Shown here: positions 30,864 through 45,300 of the stretch, piece after piece
How positions within the stretch are numbered: the stretch's first letter is position 1
How the letters are laid out: every line of letters starts with the position of its first letter
Source of the DNA: Rhabditoides inermis
Taxonomy: Eukaryota; Nematoda; Chromadorea; Rhabditida; Rhabditidae
Assembly: GCA_963966185.1 (NCBI GenBank)
Contig: CAWZYM010000140.1
Span: forward strand, 62,001-126,000
Reading direction: 5' to 3'
DNA length: 64,000 bases
Translations under genes and position numbers: made by a program
Notes under the pieces: model-generated
Database searches by the model: none
What the model was told of the DNA's origin: nothing
Seen by the model: only the letters and a program-made list of their open reading frames with translations

Positions 30864-33800
30864 GGACAAATTTCTGAGGTGTTGTAGTGCAGGTTTTGCC
30901 AACTTTCCTTGTCCTTGGTAGGGGAAAGGAAAGTCGTATTATATCGTGACAAGCCTCTGGAATGTTGTCGTGCAGGTTTTGCCAATTCTTCTTGTCCTTG
31001 GTAGGGGAAAGGAAAGTCGTATTATAACGTGAAAAGCCTCTGGACAGTTGTCGTGCAGGTTTCGCCAATTTTCCTTGTCCTTGTTAGGAGCCACGAGTGT
31101 TGCAATATATGAGAACAAACCTCTGAAGTGTTGTAGTGCAGGTTTTGCTAATTTTCGTTTTCTTTGTCTTTAAATGAGACCACGAATACTTTATTGTAGT
31201 GGGACAAATTTCTGAGGTGTTGTAGTGCAGGTTTTGCCAATTTTCCTTGTATTTGGTAGGGACTAGGAAAGTTTTATTCCATCGTGACAAGCCTCTGGAA
31301 TGTTGTCGTGCAGGTTTTGCCAATTTTCCTTGTCCTTGTTAGGAACCACGAGTGTTGCAATATATGAGAACAAACCTATAAAGTGTTGTAGTGCAGGTTT
31401 TGCCAACTTTCCTTGTCCTTGGTAAGGAAGAGGAAAGTCGTATTATATCGTGACAAGCCTCTGGAATGTTGTCGTGCAGGTTTTGCCAATTTTCCTTGTC
31501 CTTGTTAGGAGCCACGAGTGTTGCAATATTTGAGAACAAACCTCTGAAGTGTTGTAGTGCAGGTTTTGCTAATTTTCGTTTTCTTTGTCCTCAAATGAGA
31601 CCACGAATACTTTATTGTAGTGGGACAAATTTCTGAGGTGTTGTAGTGCAGGTTTTGCCAATTTTCCTTGTATTTGGTAGGGACTAGGAAAGTTTTATTC
31701 CATCGTGACAAGCCTCTGGAATGTTGTCGTGCAGGTTTTGCCATTTTTCCTTGTCCTTGTTAGGAGCCACGAGTGTTGCAATATATGAGAGCAAACCTAT
31801 GAAGTGTTGTAGTGCAGGTTTTGCCAACTTTCCTTGTCCTTGGTAGGGGAAAGGAAAGTCGTATTATATCGTGACAAGCCTCTGGAATGTTGTCGTGCAG
31901 GTTTTGCCAATTTTCCTTGTCCTTGTTAGGAGCCACGAGTGTTGCAATATATAAGAACAAACCTCTGGAGTGTTGTCGTGCAGGTTTTGTCAGTTTTCCT
32001 GATTCTTGGTAGGAGCCACGAGTGTTGCAATAAATGAGAACAAACCTATGAAGTGTTGTAGTGCAGGTTTTGCAAACTTTGCTTGTCTTTGGTAGAGGAA
32101 AGGAAAGTCGTATCATATCGTGACAAGCCTCTGGAATGTTGTCGTGCAGGTTTTGCCAATTTTCCTTGTCCTTGTTAGAAGCCACGAGTGTTGCAACATA
32201 TGAGAACAAACCTATGAAGTGTTGTAGTGCAGGTTTTGCCAACTTTCCTTGTAAGTGGTAGGAGTAAGGAAAGTCGTATTATATTGTGACAAGTCTCTGG
32301 AGTGTTGTCGTGCAGGTTTTGCAAGTTTTCCTCTCCCTAGGCAGGGGCCACAAGTGTTTTAATGTGATGGAACAAACGTCTTGAGTGTTGTCGTGCAGGT
32401 TATGCCGTTTTACCTTGTCCTTGGTTGGAACCACGAGTGTTGCAATATATGAGAACAAACATCTGCAGTGTTGTAGTGCAGGTTCTGCCAACTTTCCCAG
32501 TCCTTGGTAGGAGTCACGAGTGTTGCAATATATGAGAAGAAACCTCTGAAGTGTTGTAGTGCAGGTTTTGCCAATTTTCCTTGTTCTTAGTAGGGACCAT
32601 GAATACTTTATTGTATTGGGACAAGCTTTTGGCGTGTTTTTGTGCAGGTTTAGCCAAATTTCCCTGTCCTTGGTAGGAGAAAGGAAAGTTGTATTCCAGC
32701 GTGACAAGTTTCTGGTGTGTTGTCGTGCAGGTTTTGCCAATTTTCCGTGTCCTTGGTAGGGGGAAGGAAAGTCGTATTATATCGTGAGAAGCCTCTGGAC
32801 AGTTGTCGTGCAGGTTTTGCCAATTTTCCTTGTCCTTGTTAGGAGCCACGAGTGTTGCAATATATGAGAACAAACCTCTGAAGTGTTGTAGTGCAGGTTT
32901 CGCTATTTTTCGTTTTCTTTGTCCTTAAATGAGACCACGAATACTTTATTGTAGTGGGACAAATTTCTGAAGTGTTGTAGTGCAGGTTTTGCCAACTTTC
33001 CTTGTCCTTGGTAAGGGAAAGGAAAGTCGTATTATATCGTGACAAGCCTCTGGAATATTGTAGTGCAGGTTTTGCTAATTTTCGTTTTCTTTGTCCTTAA
33101 ATGAGACCACGAATACTTTATTGTAGTGAGACAAATTTCTGATGTGTTTTAGTGCAGGTTTTGCTAATTTTCCTTGTCTTTGGTAGGGACTAGGAAAGTT
33201 TTATTCCATCGTGACAAGCCTCTGGAATGTTGTCGTGCAGGTTTTGCCAATTTTCCTTGTCCTTGTTAAGAGCCACGAGTGTTGCAATATATGAGAACAA
33301 ACCTATAAAGTGTTGTAGTGCAGGTTTTGCCAACTTTCCTTGTCCTTGGTAAAGGAAAGGAACGTCGTATTATATCGTGACAAGCCTCTGGAATGTTGTC
33401 GTGCAGGTTTTGCCAATTTTCCTTGTCCTTGTTAGGAGCCACGAGTGTTGCAATATATGAATATAAGAGAACAAACCTATGAAGTGTTGTAGTGCAGGTT
33501 TTGCCAACTTTCCTTGTCCTTGTTAGGAGCCACGAGAAGTCGTATTATATCGTGACAAGCCTCTGGAATGTTGTCGTGCAGGTTTTGCCAATTTTCCTTG
33601 TCCTTGTTAGGAGCCACGAGTGTTTAATGTATTGGAACAAACGTCTGGAGTGTTGTCGTGCAGGTTTTGCCAATTTTCCTTGTCCTTGGTAGGAGCCACG
33701 AGTGTTGCAATATATGAGTATATGAGAACAAACCTCTGAAGTGTTGTAGTGCAGGTTTTGCTAATTTTCGTTTCCTTTGTCCTTGAATGGGACCACCAAT

Positions 33801-36800
33801 ACTTTATTGTATTGGGACAAATTTCTGAGGTGTTGTAGTGCAGGTTTTGCCAATTTTACTTGTCCTTGTTAGGAGCCACGAGTGTTGCAGTATATGAGAA
33901 CAAACCTATGAAGTGTTGTAGTGCAGGTTTTGCCAACTTTCCTTGTCTTTGGTAGGGGTAAGGAAAGTCGTAGTATGTCGTGACAAGCCTCTGGAATGTT
34001 GTCGTGCAGGTTTTGCCAATTTTCCTTGTCCTTGTTAGGAGCCACGAGTGTTTTCATGTATTGGAACAAACGTCTGGAGTGTTGTCGTGCAGGTTTTGCC
34101 AATTTTCCTTGTCCTTGTTAGAAGCCACGAGTGTTTTAATGTATTGGAACAAACGTCTGGAGTGTTGTCGTGCCGGTTTTGTTAATTTTCCTTGTCCTTG
34201 GTAGAGGAAAGGAAAGTCGTATTATATCGTGAAAAGCCTCTGGACAGTTGTCGTGCAGGTTTTGCCAATTTTCCTTGTCCTTGTTAGGAGCCACGAGTGT
34301 TGCAATATATGAGAACAAACCTCTGAAGTGTTGTAGTGCAGGTTTTGCTAATTTTCGTTTTCTTTGTCCTTAAATGAGACCACGAATACTTCATTGTAGT
34401 GGGACAAATTTCTGAGGTGTTATAGTGCAGGTTTTGCCAACTTTCCTTGTCCTTGGTAAGGGAAAGGAAAGTCGTATTATATCGTGACAAGCCTCTGGAA
34501 TGTTGTCGTGCAGGTTTTGCCAATTTTCCTTGTCCTTGTTAGGAGCCACGAGTGTTGCAATATATGAGAACAAACCTATGAAGTGTTGTAGTGCAGGTTT
34601 TGCCAACTTTCCTTGTTCTTGGTAGGGGAAAGGAAAGTCGTATTATATCGTGACAAGCCTCTGGAATGTTGTCGTGCAGGTTTTGCCAATTTTCCTTGTT
34701 CTTGTTAGGAGCCACGAGTGTTTTAATGTATTGGAACAAACGTCTGGAGTGTTGTCGTGCAGGTTTTGCCAACTTTCCTTGTCCTTGGTAAGGGAAAGGA
34801 AAGTCGTATTATATCGTGACAAGCCTCTGGAGTGTTGTCGTGCAGGTTTTGCCAATTTTCCTTGTCCTTGGTAGGGGAAAGGAAAGTCGTATTATATCGT
34901 GACAAGCCTCTGGACAGTTGTCGTGCAGGTTTTGCCAATTTTCCTTGTCCTTGTTAGGAGCCACGAGTGTTTTCATGTATTGGAACAAACGTCTGGAGTG
35001 TTGTCGTGCAGGTTTTGCCAATTTTCCTTGTCCTTGTTAGGAGCCACGAGTGTTTTAATGTATTGGAACAAACGTCTCAAGTGTTGTCGTGCAGGTTTTG
35101 CCAATTTTCCTTGTCCTTGGTAGGGGAAAGGAAAGTCGTATTATAACGTGAAAAGCCTCTGGACAGTTGTCGTGCAGGTTTTGCCGTTTTACCTTGTCCT
35201 TGGTTGGAACCACGAGTGTTGCAATATATGAGAACAAACATCTGCAGTGTTGTAGTGCAGGTTCTGCCAACTTTCCCAGTCCTTGGTAGGAGTCACGAGT
35301 GTTGCAATATATGAGAAGAAACCTCTGCAGTGTTGTAGTGCAGGTTTTGCCAATTTTCCTTGTTCTTAGTAGGGACCATGAATACTTTATTGTATTGGGA
35401 CAAGCTTTTGGCGTGTTTTTGTGCAGGTTTCGCCAATTTTTCCTGTCCTTGGTAGGAGAAAGGAAAGTTGTATTCCAGCGTGACAAGTCTCTGGTGTGTT
35501 GTCGTGCAGGTTTTGCGAATTTTCCTTTTTCTTTGCAGGGGCCACGAGTGTTTTAATGTATTGGAACAAACGTCTGAAGTGTTGTCGTGCAGGTTTTGCC
35601 AATTTTCCGTGTCCTTGGTAAGAGAAAGGAAAGTCGTATTATATCGTGACAAGCCTCTGGAGTGTTGTCGTGCAGGTTTTGCCAATTTTCCTTGTCCTTG
35701 TTAGGAGCCACGAGTGTTGCAATTTATGAGAACAAACCTATGAAGTGTTGTAGTGCAGGTTTTGCCAACTTTCCTTGTTCTTGGTAGGGGAAAGGAAAGT
35801 CGTATTATATCGTGACAAGCCTCTGGAATGTTGTCGTGCAGGTTTTGCCAATTTTCCTTGTCCTTGTTAGGAGCCACGAGTGTTTTAATGTATTGGAACA
35901 AACGTCTGGAGTGTTGTAGTGCAGGTTTTGCCAATTCTTCTTGTCCTTGGTAGGGGAAAGGAAAGTCGTATTATAACGTGAAAAGCCTCTGGACAGTTGT
36001 CGTGCAGGTTTCGCCAATTTTCCTTGTCCTTGTTAGGAGCCACGAGTGTTGCAATATATGAGAACAAACCTCTGAAGTGTTGTAGTGCAGGTTTTGCTAA
36101 TTTTCGTTTTCTTTGTCTTTAAATGAGACCACGAATACTTTATTGTAGTGGGACAAATTTCTGAGGTGTTGTAGTGCAGGTTTTGCCAATTTTCCTTGTA
36201 TTTGGTAGGGACTAGGAAAGTTTTATTCCATTGTGACAAGCCTCTGGAATGTTGTCGTGCAGGTTTTGCCAATTTTCTTTGTCCTTGTTAGGAACCACGA
36301 GTGTTGCAATATATGAGAACAAACCTATAAAGTGTTGTAGTGCAGGTTTTGCCAACTTTCCTTGTCCTTGGTAAGGGAGAGGAAAGTCGTATTATATCGT
36401 GACAAGCCTCTGGAATGTTGTCGTGCAGGTTTTGCCAATTTTCCTTGTCCTTGTTAGGAGCCACGAGTGTTGCAATATTCGAGAACAAACCTCTGAAGTG
36501 TTGTAGTGCAGGTTTTGCTAATTTTCGTTTTCTTTGTCCTCAAATGAGACCACGAATACTTTATTGTAGTGGGACAAATTTCTGAGGTGTTGTAGTGCAG
36601 GTTTTGCCAATTTTCCTTGTATTCGGTAGGGACTAGGAAAGTTTTATTCCATCGTGACAAGCCTCTGGAATGTTGTCGTGCAGGTTTTGCCATTTTTCCT
36701 TGTCCTTGTTAGGAGCCACGAGTGTTGCAATATATGAGAGCAAACCTATGAAGTGTTGTAGTGCAGGTTTTGCCAACTTTCCTTGTCCTTGGTAGGGGAA

Positions 36801-39352
36801 AGGAAAGTCGTATTATATCGTGACAAGCCTCTGGAATGTTGTCGTGCAGGTTTTGCCAATTTTCCTTGTCCTTGTTAGGAGCCACGAGTGTTGCAATATA
36901 TAAGAACAAACCTCTGGAGTGTTGTCGTGCAGGTTTTGTCAGTTTTCCTGATTCTTGGTAGGAGCCACGAGTGTTGCAATAAATGAGAACAAACCTATGA
37001 AGTGTTGTAGTGCAGGTTTTGCAAACTTTGCTTGTCTTTGGTAGAGGAAAGGAAAGTCGTATCATATCGTGACAAGCCTCTGGAATGTTGTCGTGCAGGT
37101 TTTGCCAATTTTCCTTGTCCTTGTTAGAAGCCACGAGTGTTGCAACATATGAGAACAAACCTATGAAGTGTTGTAGTGCAGGTTTTGCCAACTTTCCTTG
37201 TAATTGGTAGGAGTAAGGAAAGTCGTATTATATTGTGACAAGTCTCTGGAGTGTTGTCGTGCAGGTTTTGCAAGTTTTCCTCTCCCTAGGCAGGGGCCAC
37301 AAGTGTTTTAATGTGATGGAACAAACGTCTTGAGTGTTGTCGTGCAGGTTATGCCGTTTTACCTTGTCCTTGGTTGGAACCACGAGTGTTGCAATATATG
37401 AGAACAAACATCTGCAGTGTTGTAGTGCAGGTTTTGCCAATTTTCCTTTGTTCTTAGTAGGGACCATGAATACTTTATTGTATTGGGACAAGCTTTTGGC
37501 GTGTTTTTGTGCAGGTTTAGCCAAATTTCCCTGTCCTTGGTAGGAGAAAGGAAAGTTGTATTCCAGCGTGACAAGTTTCTGGTGTGTTGTCGTGCAGGTT
37601 TTGCCAATTTTCCGTGTCCTTGGTAGGGGGAAGGAAAGTCGTATTATATCGTGAGAAGCCTCTGGACAGTTGTCGTGCAGGTTTTGCCAATTTTCCTTGT
37701 CCTTGTTAGGAGCCACGAGTGTTGCAATATATGAGAACAAACCTCTGAAGTGTTGTAGTGCAGGTTTCGCTATTTTTCGTTTTCTTTGTCCTTAAATGAG
37801 ACCACGAATACTTTATTGTAGTGGGACAAATTTCTGAAGTGTTGTAGTGCAGGTTTTGCCAACTTTCCTTGTCCTTGGTAAGGGAAAGGAAAGTCGTATT
37901 ATATCGTGACAAGCCTCTGGAATATTGTCGTGCAGGTTTTGCCAATTTTCCTTGTCCTTGTTAGGAGCCACGAGTGTTGCAATATATGAGAACAAACCTC
38001 TGAAGTGTTGTAGTGCAGGTTTTGCTAATTTTCGTTTTCTTTGTCCTTGAATGAGACCACGAATACTTTATTGTAGTGAGACAAATTTCTGATGTGTTTT
38101 AGTGCAGGTTTTGCTAATTTTCCTTGTCTTTGGTAGGGACTAGGAAAGTTTTATTCCATCGTGACAAGCCTCTGGAATGTTGTCGTGCAGGTTTTGCCAA
38201 TTTTCCTTGTCCTTGTTAAGAGCCACGAGTGTTGCAATATATGAGAACAAACCTATAAAGTGTTGTAGTGCAGGTTTTGCCAACTTTCCTTGTCCTTGGT
38301 AAGGGAAAGGAACGTCGTATTATATCGTGACAAGCCTCTGGAATGTTGTCGTGCAGGTTTTGCCAATTTTCCTTGTCCTTGTTAGAAGCCACGAGTGTTG
38401 CAATATATGAATATAAGAGAACAAACCTATGAAGTGTTGTAGTGCAGGTTTTGCCAACTTTCCTTGTCCTTGTTAGGAGCCACGAGAAGTCGTATTATAT
38501 CGTGACAAGCCTCTGGAATGTTGTCGTGCAGGTTTTGCCAATTTTCCTTGTCCTTGTTAGGAGCCACGACTGTTTTAATGTATTGGAACAAACGTCTGGA
38601 GTGTTGTCGTGCAGGTTTTGCCAATTTTCCTTGTCCTTGGTAGGAGCCACGAGTGTTGCAATATATGAGTATATGAGAACAAACCTCTGAAGTGTTGTAG
38701 TGCAGGTTTTGCTAATTTTCGTTTTCTTTGTCCTTGAATGGGACCACCAATACTTTATTGTATTGGGACAAGTTTCTGAGGTGTTGTAGTGCAGGTTTTG
38801 CCAATTTTACTTGTCCTTGTTAGGAGCCACGAGTGTTGCAGTATATGAGAACAAACCTATTAAGTGTTGTAGTGCAGGTTTTGCCAACTTTCCTTGTCTT
38901 TGGTAGGGGTAAGGAAAGTCGTATTATGTCGTGACAAGCCTCTGGAATGTTGTCGTGCAGGTTTTGCCAATTTTCCTTGTCCTTGTTAGGAGCCACGAGT
39001 GTTTTCATGTATTGGAACAAACGTCTGGAGTGTTGTCGTGCAGGTTTTGCCAATTTTCCTTGTCCTTGTTAGAAGCCACGAGTGTTTTAATGTATTGGAA
39101 CAAACGTCTGGAGTGTTGTCGTGCCGGTTTTGTTAATTTTCTTTGTCCTTGGTAGAGGAAAGGAAAGTCGTATTATATCGTGAAAAGCCTCTGGACAGTT
39201 GTCGTGCAGGTTTTGCCAATTTTCCTTGTCCTTGTTAGGAGCCACGAGTGTTGCAATATATGAGAACAAACCTCTGAAGTGTTGTAGTGCAGGTTTTGCT
39301 AATTTTCGTTTTCTTTGTCCTTAAATGAGACCACGAATACTTCATTGTAGTG
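30864..39352 (+). repeat. 8,489-bp HOR, copy 1
   Basis: About 102 monomers. Landmarks 31,084, 31,760, 32,331, 33,869, 35,055, 36,709 and 38,820 all recur 8,489 bp later. Private variants shared with copy 2 include tagtatgtcg (33,971), gagtgtttaatg (33,620), taattggtagg (37,201), caatattcgag (36,473), attcggtaggg (36,622), ccacgactg (38,564) and cctattaagtg (38,857). At every site I compared inside the unit the two copies agree. The left breakpoint lies between tttattg (30,861) here and ttcattg (39,350) in the next copy, inside a T4 monomer. Confidence 0.88.
30970..34415 (+). repeat. 4,949-bp internal HOR, copy 1
   Basis: Within the 8,489-bp unit, landmarks 31,084, 31,339, 31,505, 31,760 and 32,331 recur 4,949 bp later, and 33,869 and 34,284 recur 4,951 bp later. 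Between those, one monomer is lost and one gained in the second copy. This copy retains T10 near 32,480 and goes from gaatattgtag at 33,053 directly to T4. It reads gtaagtggtagg at 32,251. Confidence 0.82.
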
Positions 39353-39366
39353 GGACAAATTTCTGA
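35919..39366 (+). repeat. 4,949-bp internal HOR, copy 2
   Basis: Second internal copy. T10 is absent: T9 at 37,345-37,430 is followed at once by the T7 monomer, with an extra T in cctttgttcttag. A T1-type monomer present at 37,930-38,010 is absent from copy 1. Net length is therefore almost unchanged. Confidence 0.82.
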
Positions 39367-42300
39367 GGTGTTGTAGTGCAGGTTTTGCCAACTTTCCTTG
39401 TCCTTGGTAGGGGAAAGGAAAGTCGTATTATATCGTGACAAGCCTCTGGAATGTTGTCGTGCAGGTTTTGCCAATTCTTCTTGTCCTTGGTAGGGGAAAG
39501 GAAAGTCGTATTATAACGTGAAAAGCCTCTGGACAGTTGTCGTGCAGGTTTCGCCAATTTTCCTTGTCCTTGTTAGGAGCCACGAGTGTTGCAATATATG
39601 AGAACAAACCTCTGAAGTGTTGTAGTGCAGGTTTTGCTAATTTTCGTTTTCTTTGTCTTTAAATGAGACCACGAATACTTTATTGTAGTGGGACAAATTT
39701 CTGAGGTGTTGTAGTGCAGGTTTTGCCAATTTTCCTTGTATTTGGTAGGGACTAGGAAAGTTTTATTCCATCGTGACAAGCCTCTGGAATGTTGTCGTGC
39801 AGGTTTTGCCAATTTTCCTTGTCCTTGTTAGGAACCACGAGTGTTGCAATATATGAGAACAAACCTATAAAGTGTTGTAGTGCAGGTTTTGCCAACTTTC
39901 CTTGTCCTTGGTAAGGAAGAGGAAAGTCGTATTATATCGTGACAAGCCTCTGGAATGTTGTCGTGCAGGTTTTGCCAATTTTCCTTGTCCTTGTTAGGAG
40001 CCACGAGTGTTGCAATATTTGAGAACAAACCTCTGAAGTGTTGTAGTGCAGGTTTTGCTAATTTTCGTTTTCTTTGTCCTCAAATGAGACCACGAATACT
40101 TTATTGTAGTGGGACAAATTTCTGAGGTGTTGTAGTGCAGGTTTTGCCAATTTTCCTTGTATTTGGTAGGGACTAGGAAAGTTTTATTCCATCGTGACAA
40201 GCCTCTGGAATGTTGTCGTGCAGGTTTTGCCATTTTTCCTTGTCCTTGTTAGGAGCCACGAGTGTTGCAATATATGAGAGCAAACCTATGAAGTGTTGTA
40301 GTGCAGGTTTTGCCAACTTTCCTTGTCCTTGGTAGGGGAAAGGAAAGTCGTATTATATCGTGACAAGCCTCTGGAATGTTGTCGTGCAGGTTTTGCCAAT
40401 TTTCCTTGTCCTTGTTAGGAGCCACGAGTGTTGCAATATATAAGAACAAACCTCTGGAGTGTTGTCGTGCAGGTTTTGTCAGTTTTCCTGATTCTTGGTA
40501 GGAGCCACGAGTGTTGCAATAAATGAGAACAAACCTATGAAGTGTTGTAGTGCAGGTTTTGCAAACTTTGCTTGTCTTTGGTAGAGGAAAGGAAAGTCGT
40601 ATCATATCGTGACAAGCCTCTGGAATGTTGTCGTGCAGGTTTTGCCAATTTTCCTTGTCCTTGTTAGAAGCCACGAGTGTTGCAACATATGAGAACAAAC
40701 CTATGAAGTGTTGTAGTGCAGGTTTTGCCAACTTTCCTTGTAAGTGGTAGGAGTAAGGAAAGTCGTATTATATTGTGACAAGTCTCTGGAGTGTTGTCGT
40801 GCAGGTTTTGCAAGTTTTCCTCTCCCTAGGCAGGGGCCACAAGTGTTTTAATGTGATGGAACAAACGTCTTGAGTGTTGTCGTGCAGGTTATGCCGTTTT
40901 ACCTTGTCCTTGGTTGGAACCACGAGTGTTGCAATATATGAGAACAAACATCTGCAGTGTTGTAGTGCAGGTTCTGCCAACTTTCCCAGTCCTTGGTAGG
41001 AGTCACGAGTGTTGCAATATATGAGAAGAAACCTCTGAAGTGTTGTAGTGCAGGTTTTGCCAATTTTCCTTGTTCTTAGTAGGGACCATGAATACTTTAT
41101 TGTATTGGGACAAGCTTTTGGCGTGTTTTTGTGCAGGTTTAGCCAAATTTCCCTGTCCTTGGTAGGAGAAAGGAAAGTTGTATTCCAGCGTGACAAGTTT
41201 CTGGTGTGTTGTCGTGCAGGTTTTGCCAATTTTCCGTGTCCTTGGTAGGGGGAAGGAAAGTCGTATTATATCGTGAGAAGCCTCTGGACAGTTGTCGTGC
41301 AGGTTTTGCCAATTTTCCTTGTCCTTGTTAGGAGCCACGAGTGTTGCAATATATGAGAACAAACCTCTGAAGTGTTGTAGTGCAGGTTTCGCTATTTTTC
41401 GTTTTCTTTGTCCTTAAATGAGACCACGAATACTTTATTGTAGTGGGACAAATTTCTGAAGTGTTGTAGTGCAGGTTTTGCCAACTTTCCTTGTCCTTGG
41501 TAAGGGAAAGGAAAGTCGTATTATATCGTGACAAGCCTCTGGAATATTGTAGTGCAGGTTTTGCTAATTTTCGTTTTCTTTGTCCTTAAATGAGACCACG
41601 AATACTTTATTGTAGTGAGACAAATTTCTGATGTGTTTTAGTGCAGGTTTTGCTAATTTTCCTTGTCTTTGGTAGGGACTAGGAAAGTTTTATTCCATCG
41701 TGACAAGCCTCTGGAATGTTGTCGTGCAGGTTTTGCCAATTTTCCTTGTCCTTGTTAAGAGCCACGAGTGTTGCAATATATGAGAACAAACCTATAAAGT
41801 GTTGTAGTGCAGGTTTTGCCAACTTTCCTTGTCCTTGGTAAAGGAAAGGAACGTCGTATTATATCGTGACAAGCCTCTGGAATGTTGTCGTGCAGGTTTT
41901 GCCAATTTTCCTTGTCCTTGTTAGGAGCCACGAGTGTTGCAATATATGAATATAAGAGAACAAACCTATGAAGTGTTGTAGTGCAGGTTTTGCCAACTTT
42001 CCTTGTCCTTGTTAGGAGCCACGAGAAGTCGTATTATATCGTGACAAGCCTCTGGAATGTTGTCGTGCAGGTTTTGCCAATTTTCCTTGTCCTTGTTAGG
42101 AGCCACGAGTGTTTAATGTATTGGAACAAACGTCTGGAGTGTTGTCGTGCAGGTTTTGCCAATTTTCCTTGTCCTTGGTAGGAGCCACGAGTGTTGCAAT
42201 ATATGAGTATATGAGAACAAACCTCTGAAGTGTTGTAGTGCAGGTTTTGCTAATTTTCGTTTCCTTTGTCCTTGAATGGGACCACCAATACTTTATTGTA

Positions 42301-45300
42301 TTGGGACAAATTTCTGAGGTGTTGTAGTGCAGGTTTTGCCAATTTTACTTGTCCTTGTTAGGAGCCACGAGTGTTGCAGTATATGAGAACAAACCTATGA
42401 AGTGTTGTAGTGCAGGTTTTGCCAACTTTCCTTGTCTTTGGTAGGGGTAAGGAAAGTCGTAGTATGTCGTGACAAGCCTCTGGAATGTTGTCGTGCAGGT
42501 TTTGCCAATTTTCCTTGTCCTTGTTAGGAGCCACGAGTGTTTTCATGTATTGGAACAAACGTCTGGAGTGTTGTCGTGCAGGTTTTGCCAATTTTCCTTG
42601 TCCTTGTTAGAAGCCACGAGTGTTTTAATGTATTGGAACAAACGTCTGGAGTGTTGTCGTGCCGGTTTTGTTAATTTTCCTTGTCCTTGGTAGAGGAAAG
42701 GAAAGTCGTATTATATCGTGAAAAGCCTCTGGACAGTTGTCGTGCAGGTTTTGCCAATTTTCCTTGTCCTTGTTAGGAGCCACGAGTGTTGCAATATATG
42801 AGAACAAACCTCTGAAGTGTTGTAGTGCAGGTTTTGCTAATTTTCGTTTTCTTTGTCCTTAAATGAGACCACGAATACTTCATTGTAGTGGGACAAATTT
42901 CTGAGGTGTTATAGTGCAGGTTTTGCCAACTTTCCTTGTCCTTGGTAAGGGAAAGGAAAGTCGTATTATATCGTGACAAGCCTCTGGAATGTTGTCGTGC
43001 AGGTTTTGCCAATTTTCCTTGTCCTTGTTAGGAGCCACGAGTGTTGCAATATATGAGAACAAACCTATGAAGTGTTGTAGTGCAGGTTTTGCCAACTTTC
43101 CTTGTTCTTGGTAGGGGAAAGGAAAGTCGTATTATATCGTGACAAGCCTCTGGAATGTTGTCGTGCAGGTTTTGCCAATTTTCCTTGTTCTTGTTAGGAG
43201 CCACGAGTGTTTTAATGTATTGGAACAAACGTCTGGAGTGTTGTCGTGCAGGTTTTGCCAACTTTCCTTGTCCTTGGTAAGGGAAAGGAAAGTCGTATTA
43301 TATCGTGACAAGCCTCTGGAGTGTTGTCGTGCAGGTTTTGCCAATTTTCCTTGTCCTTGGTAGGGGAAAGGAAAGTCGTATTATATCGTGACAAGCCTCT
43401 GGACAGTTGTCGTGCAGGTTTTGCCAATTTTCCTTGTCCTTGTTAGGAGCCACGAGTGTTTTCATGTATTGGAACAAACGTCTGGAGTGTTGTCGTGCAG
43501 GTTTTGCCAATTTTCCTTGTCCTTGTTAGGAGCCACGAGTGTTTTAATGTATTGGAACAAACGTCTCAAGTGTTGTCGTGCAGGTTTTGCCAATTTTCCT
43601 TGTCCTTGGTAGGGGAAAGGAAAGTCGTATTATAACGTGAAAAGCCTCTGGACAGTTGTCGTGCAGGTTTTGCCGTTTTACCTTGTCCTTGGTTGGAACC
43701 ACGAGTGTTGCAATATATGAGAACAAACATCTGCAGTGTTGTAGTGCAGGTTCTGCCAACTTTCCCAGTCCTTGGTAGGAGTCACGAGTGTTGCAATATA
43801 TGAGAAGAAACCTCTGCAGTGTTGTAGTGCAGGTTTTGCCAATTTTCCTTGTTCTTAGTAGGGACCATGAATACTTTATTGTATTGGGACAAGCTTTTGG
43901 CGTGTTTTTGTGCAGGTTTCGCCAATTTTTCCTGTCCTTGGTAGGAGAAAGGAAAGTTGTATTCCAGCGTGACAAGTCTCTGGTGTGTTGTCGTGCAGGT
44001 TTTGCGAATTTTCCTTTTTCTTTGCAGGGGCCACGAGTGTTTTAATGTATTGGAACAAACGTCTGAAGTGTTGTCGTGCAGGTTTTGCCAATTTTCCGTG
44101 TCCTTGGTAAGAGAAAGGAAAGTCGTATTATATCGTGACAAGCCTCTGGAGTGTTGTCGTGCAGGTTTTGCCAATTTTCCTTGTCCTTGTTAGGAGCCAC
44201 GAGTGTTGCAATTTATGAGAACAAACCTATGAAGTGTTGTAGTGCAGGTTTTGCCAACTTTCCTTGTTCTTGGTAGGGGAAAGGAAAGTCGTATTATATC
44301 GTGACAAGCCTCTGGAATGTTGTCGTGCAGGTTTTGCCAATTTTCCTTGTCCTTGTTAGGAGCCACGAGTGTTTTAATGTATTGGAACAAACGTCTGGAG
44401 TGTTGTAGTGCAGGTTTTGCCAATTCTTCTTGTCCTTGGTAGGGGAAAGGAAAGTCGTATTATAACGTGAAAAGCCTCTGGACAGTTGTCGTGCAGGTTT
44501 CGCCAATTTTCCTTGTCCTTGTTAGGAGCCACGAGTGTTGCAATATATGAGAACAAACCTCTGAAGTGTTGTAGTGCAGGTTTTGCTAATTTTCGTTTTC
44601 TTTGTCTTTAAATGAGACCACGAATACTTTATTGTAGTGGGACAAATTTCTGAGGTGTTGTAGTGCAGGTTTTGCCAATTTTCCTTGTATTTGGTAGGGA
44701 CTAGGAAAGTTTTATTCCATTGTGACAAGCCTCTGGAATGTTGTCGTGCAGGTTTTGCCAATTTTCTTTGTCCTTGTTAGGAACCACGAGTGTTGCAATA
44801 TATGAGAACAAACCTATAAAGTGTTGTAGTGCAGGTTTTGCCAACTTTCCTTGTCCTTGGTAAGGGAGAGGAAAGTCGTATTATATCGTGACAAGCCTCT
44901 GGAATGTTGTCGTGCAGGTTTTGCCAATTTTCCTTGTCCTTGTTAGGAGCCACGAGTGTTGCAATATTCGAGAACAAACCTCTGAAGTGTTGTAGTGCAG
45001 GTTTTGCTAATTTTCGTTTTCTTTGTCCTCAAATGAGACCACGAATACTTTATTGTAGTGGGACAAATTTCTGAGGTGTTGTAGTGCAGGTTTTGCCAAT
45101 TTTCCTTGTATTCGGTAGGGACTAGGAAAGTTTTATTCCATCGTGACAAGCCTCTGGAATGTTGTCGTGCAGGTTTTGCCATTTTTCCTTGTCCTTGTTA
45201 GGAGCCACGAGTGTTGCAATATATGAGAGCAAACCTATGAAGTGTTGTAGTGCAGGTTTTGCCAACTTTCCTTGTCCTTGGTAGGGGAAAGGAAAGTCGT

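Noticed and set aside
33520..33580. cacgagaagtcgtatt join at 33,534 (and at 38,485, 42,023, 46,974 and 59,987) as a fresh deletion
   Set aside because: The spacing between cores is 84 bp, so the register is kept. It is a stable chimeric T1/T2 monomer inherited by all copies of that HOR position.
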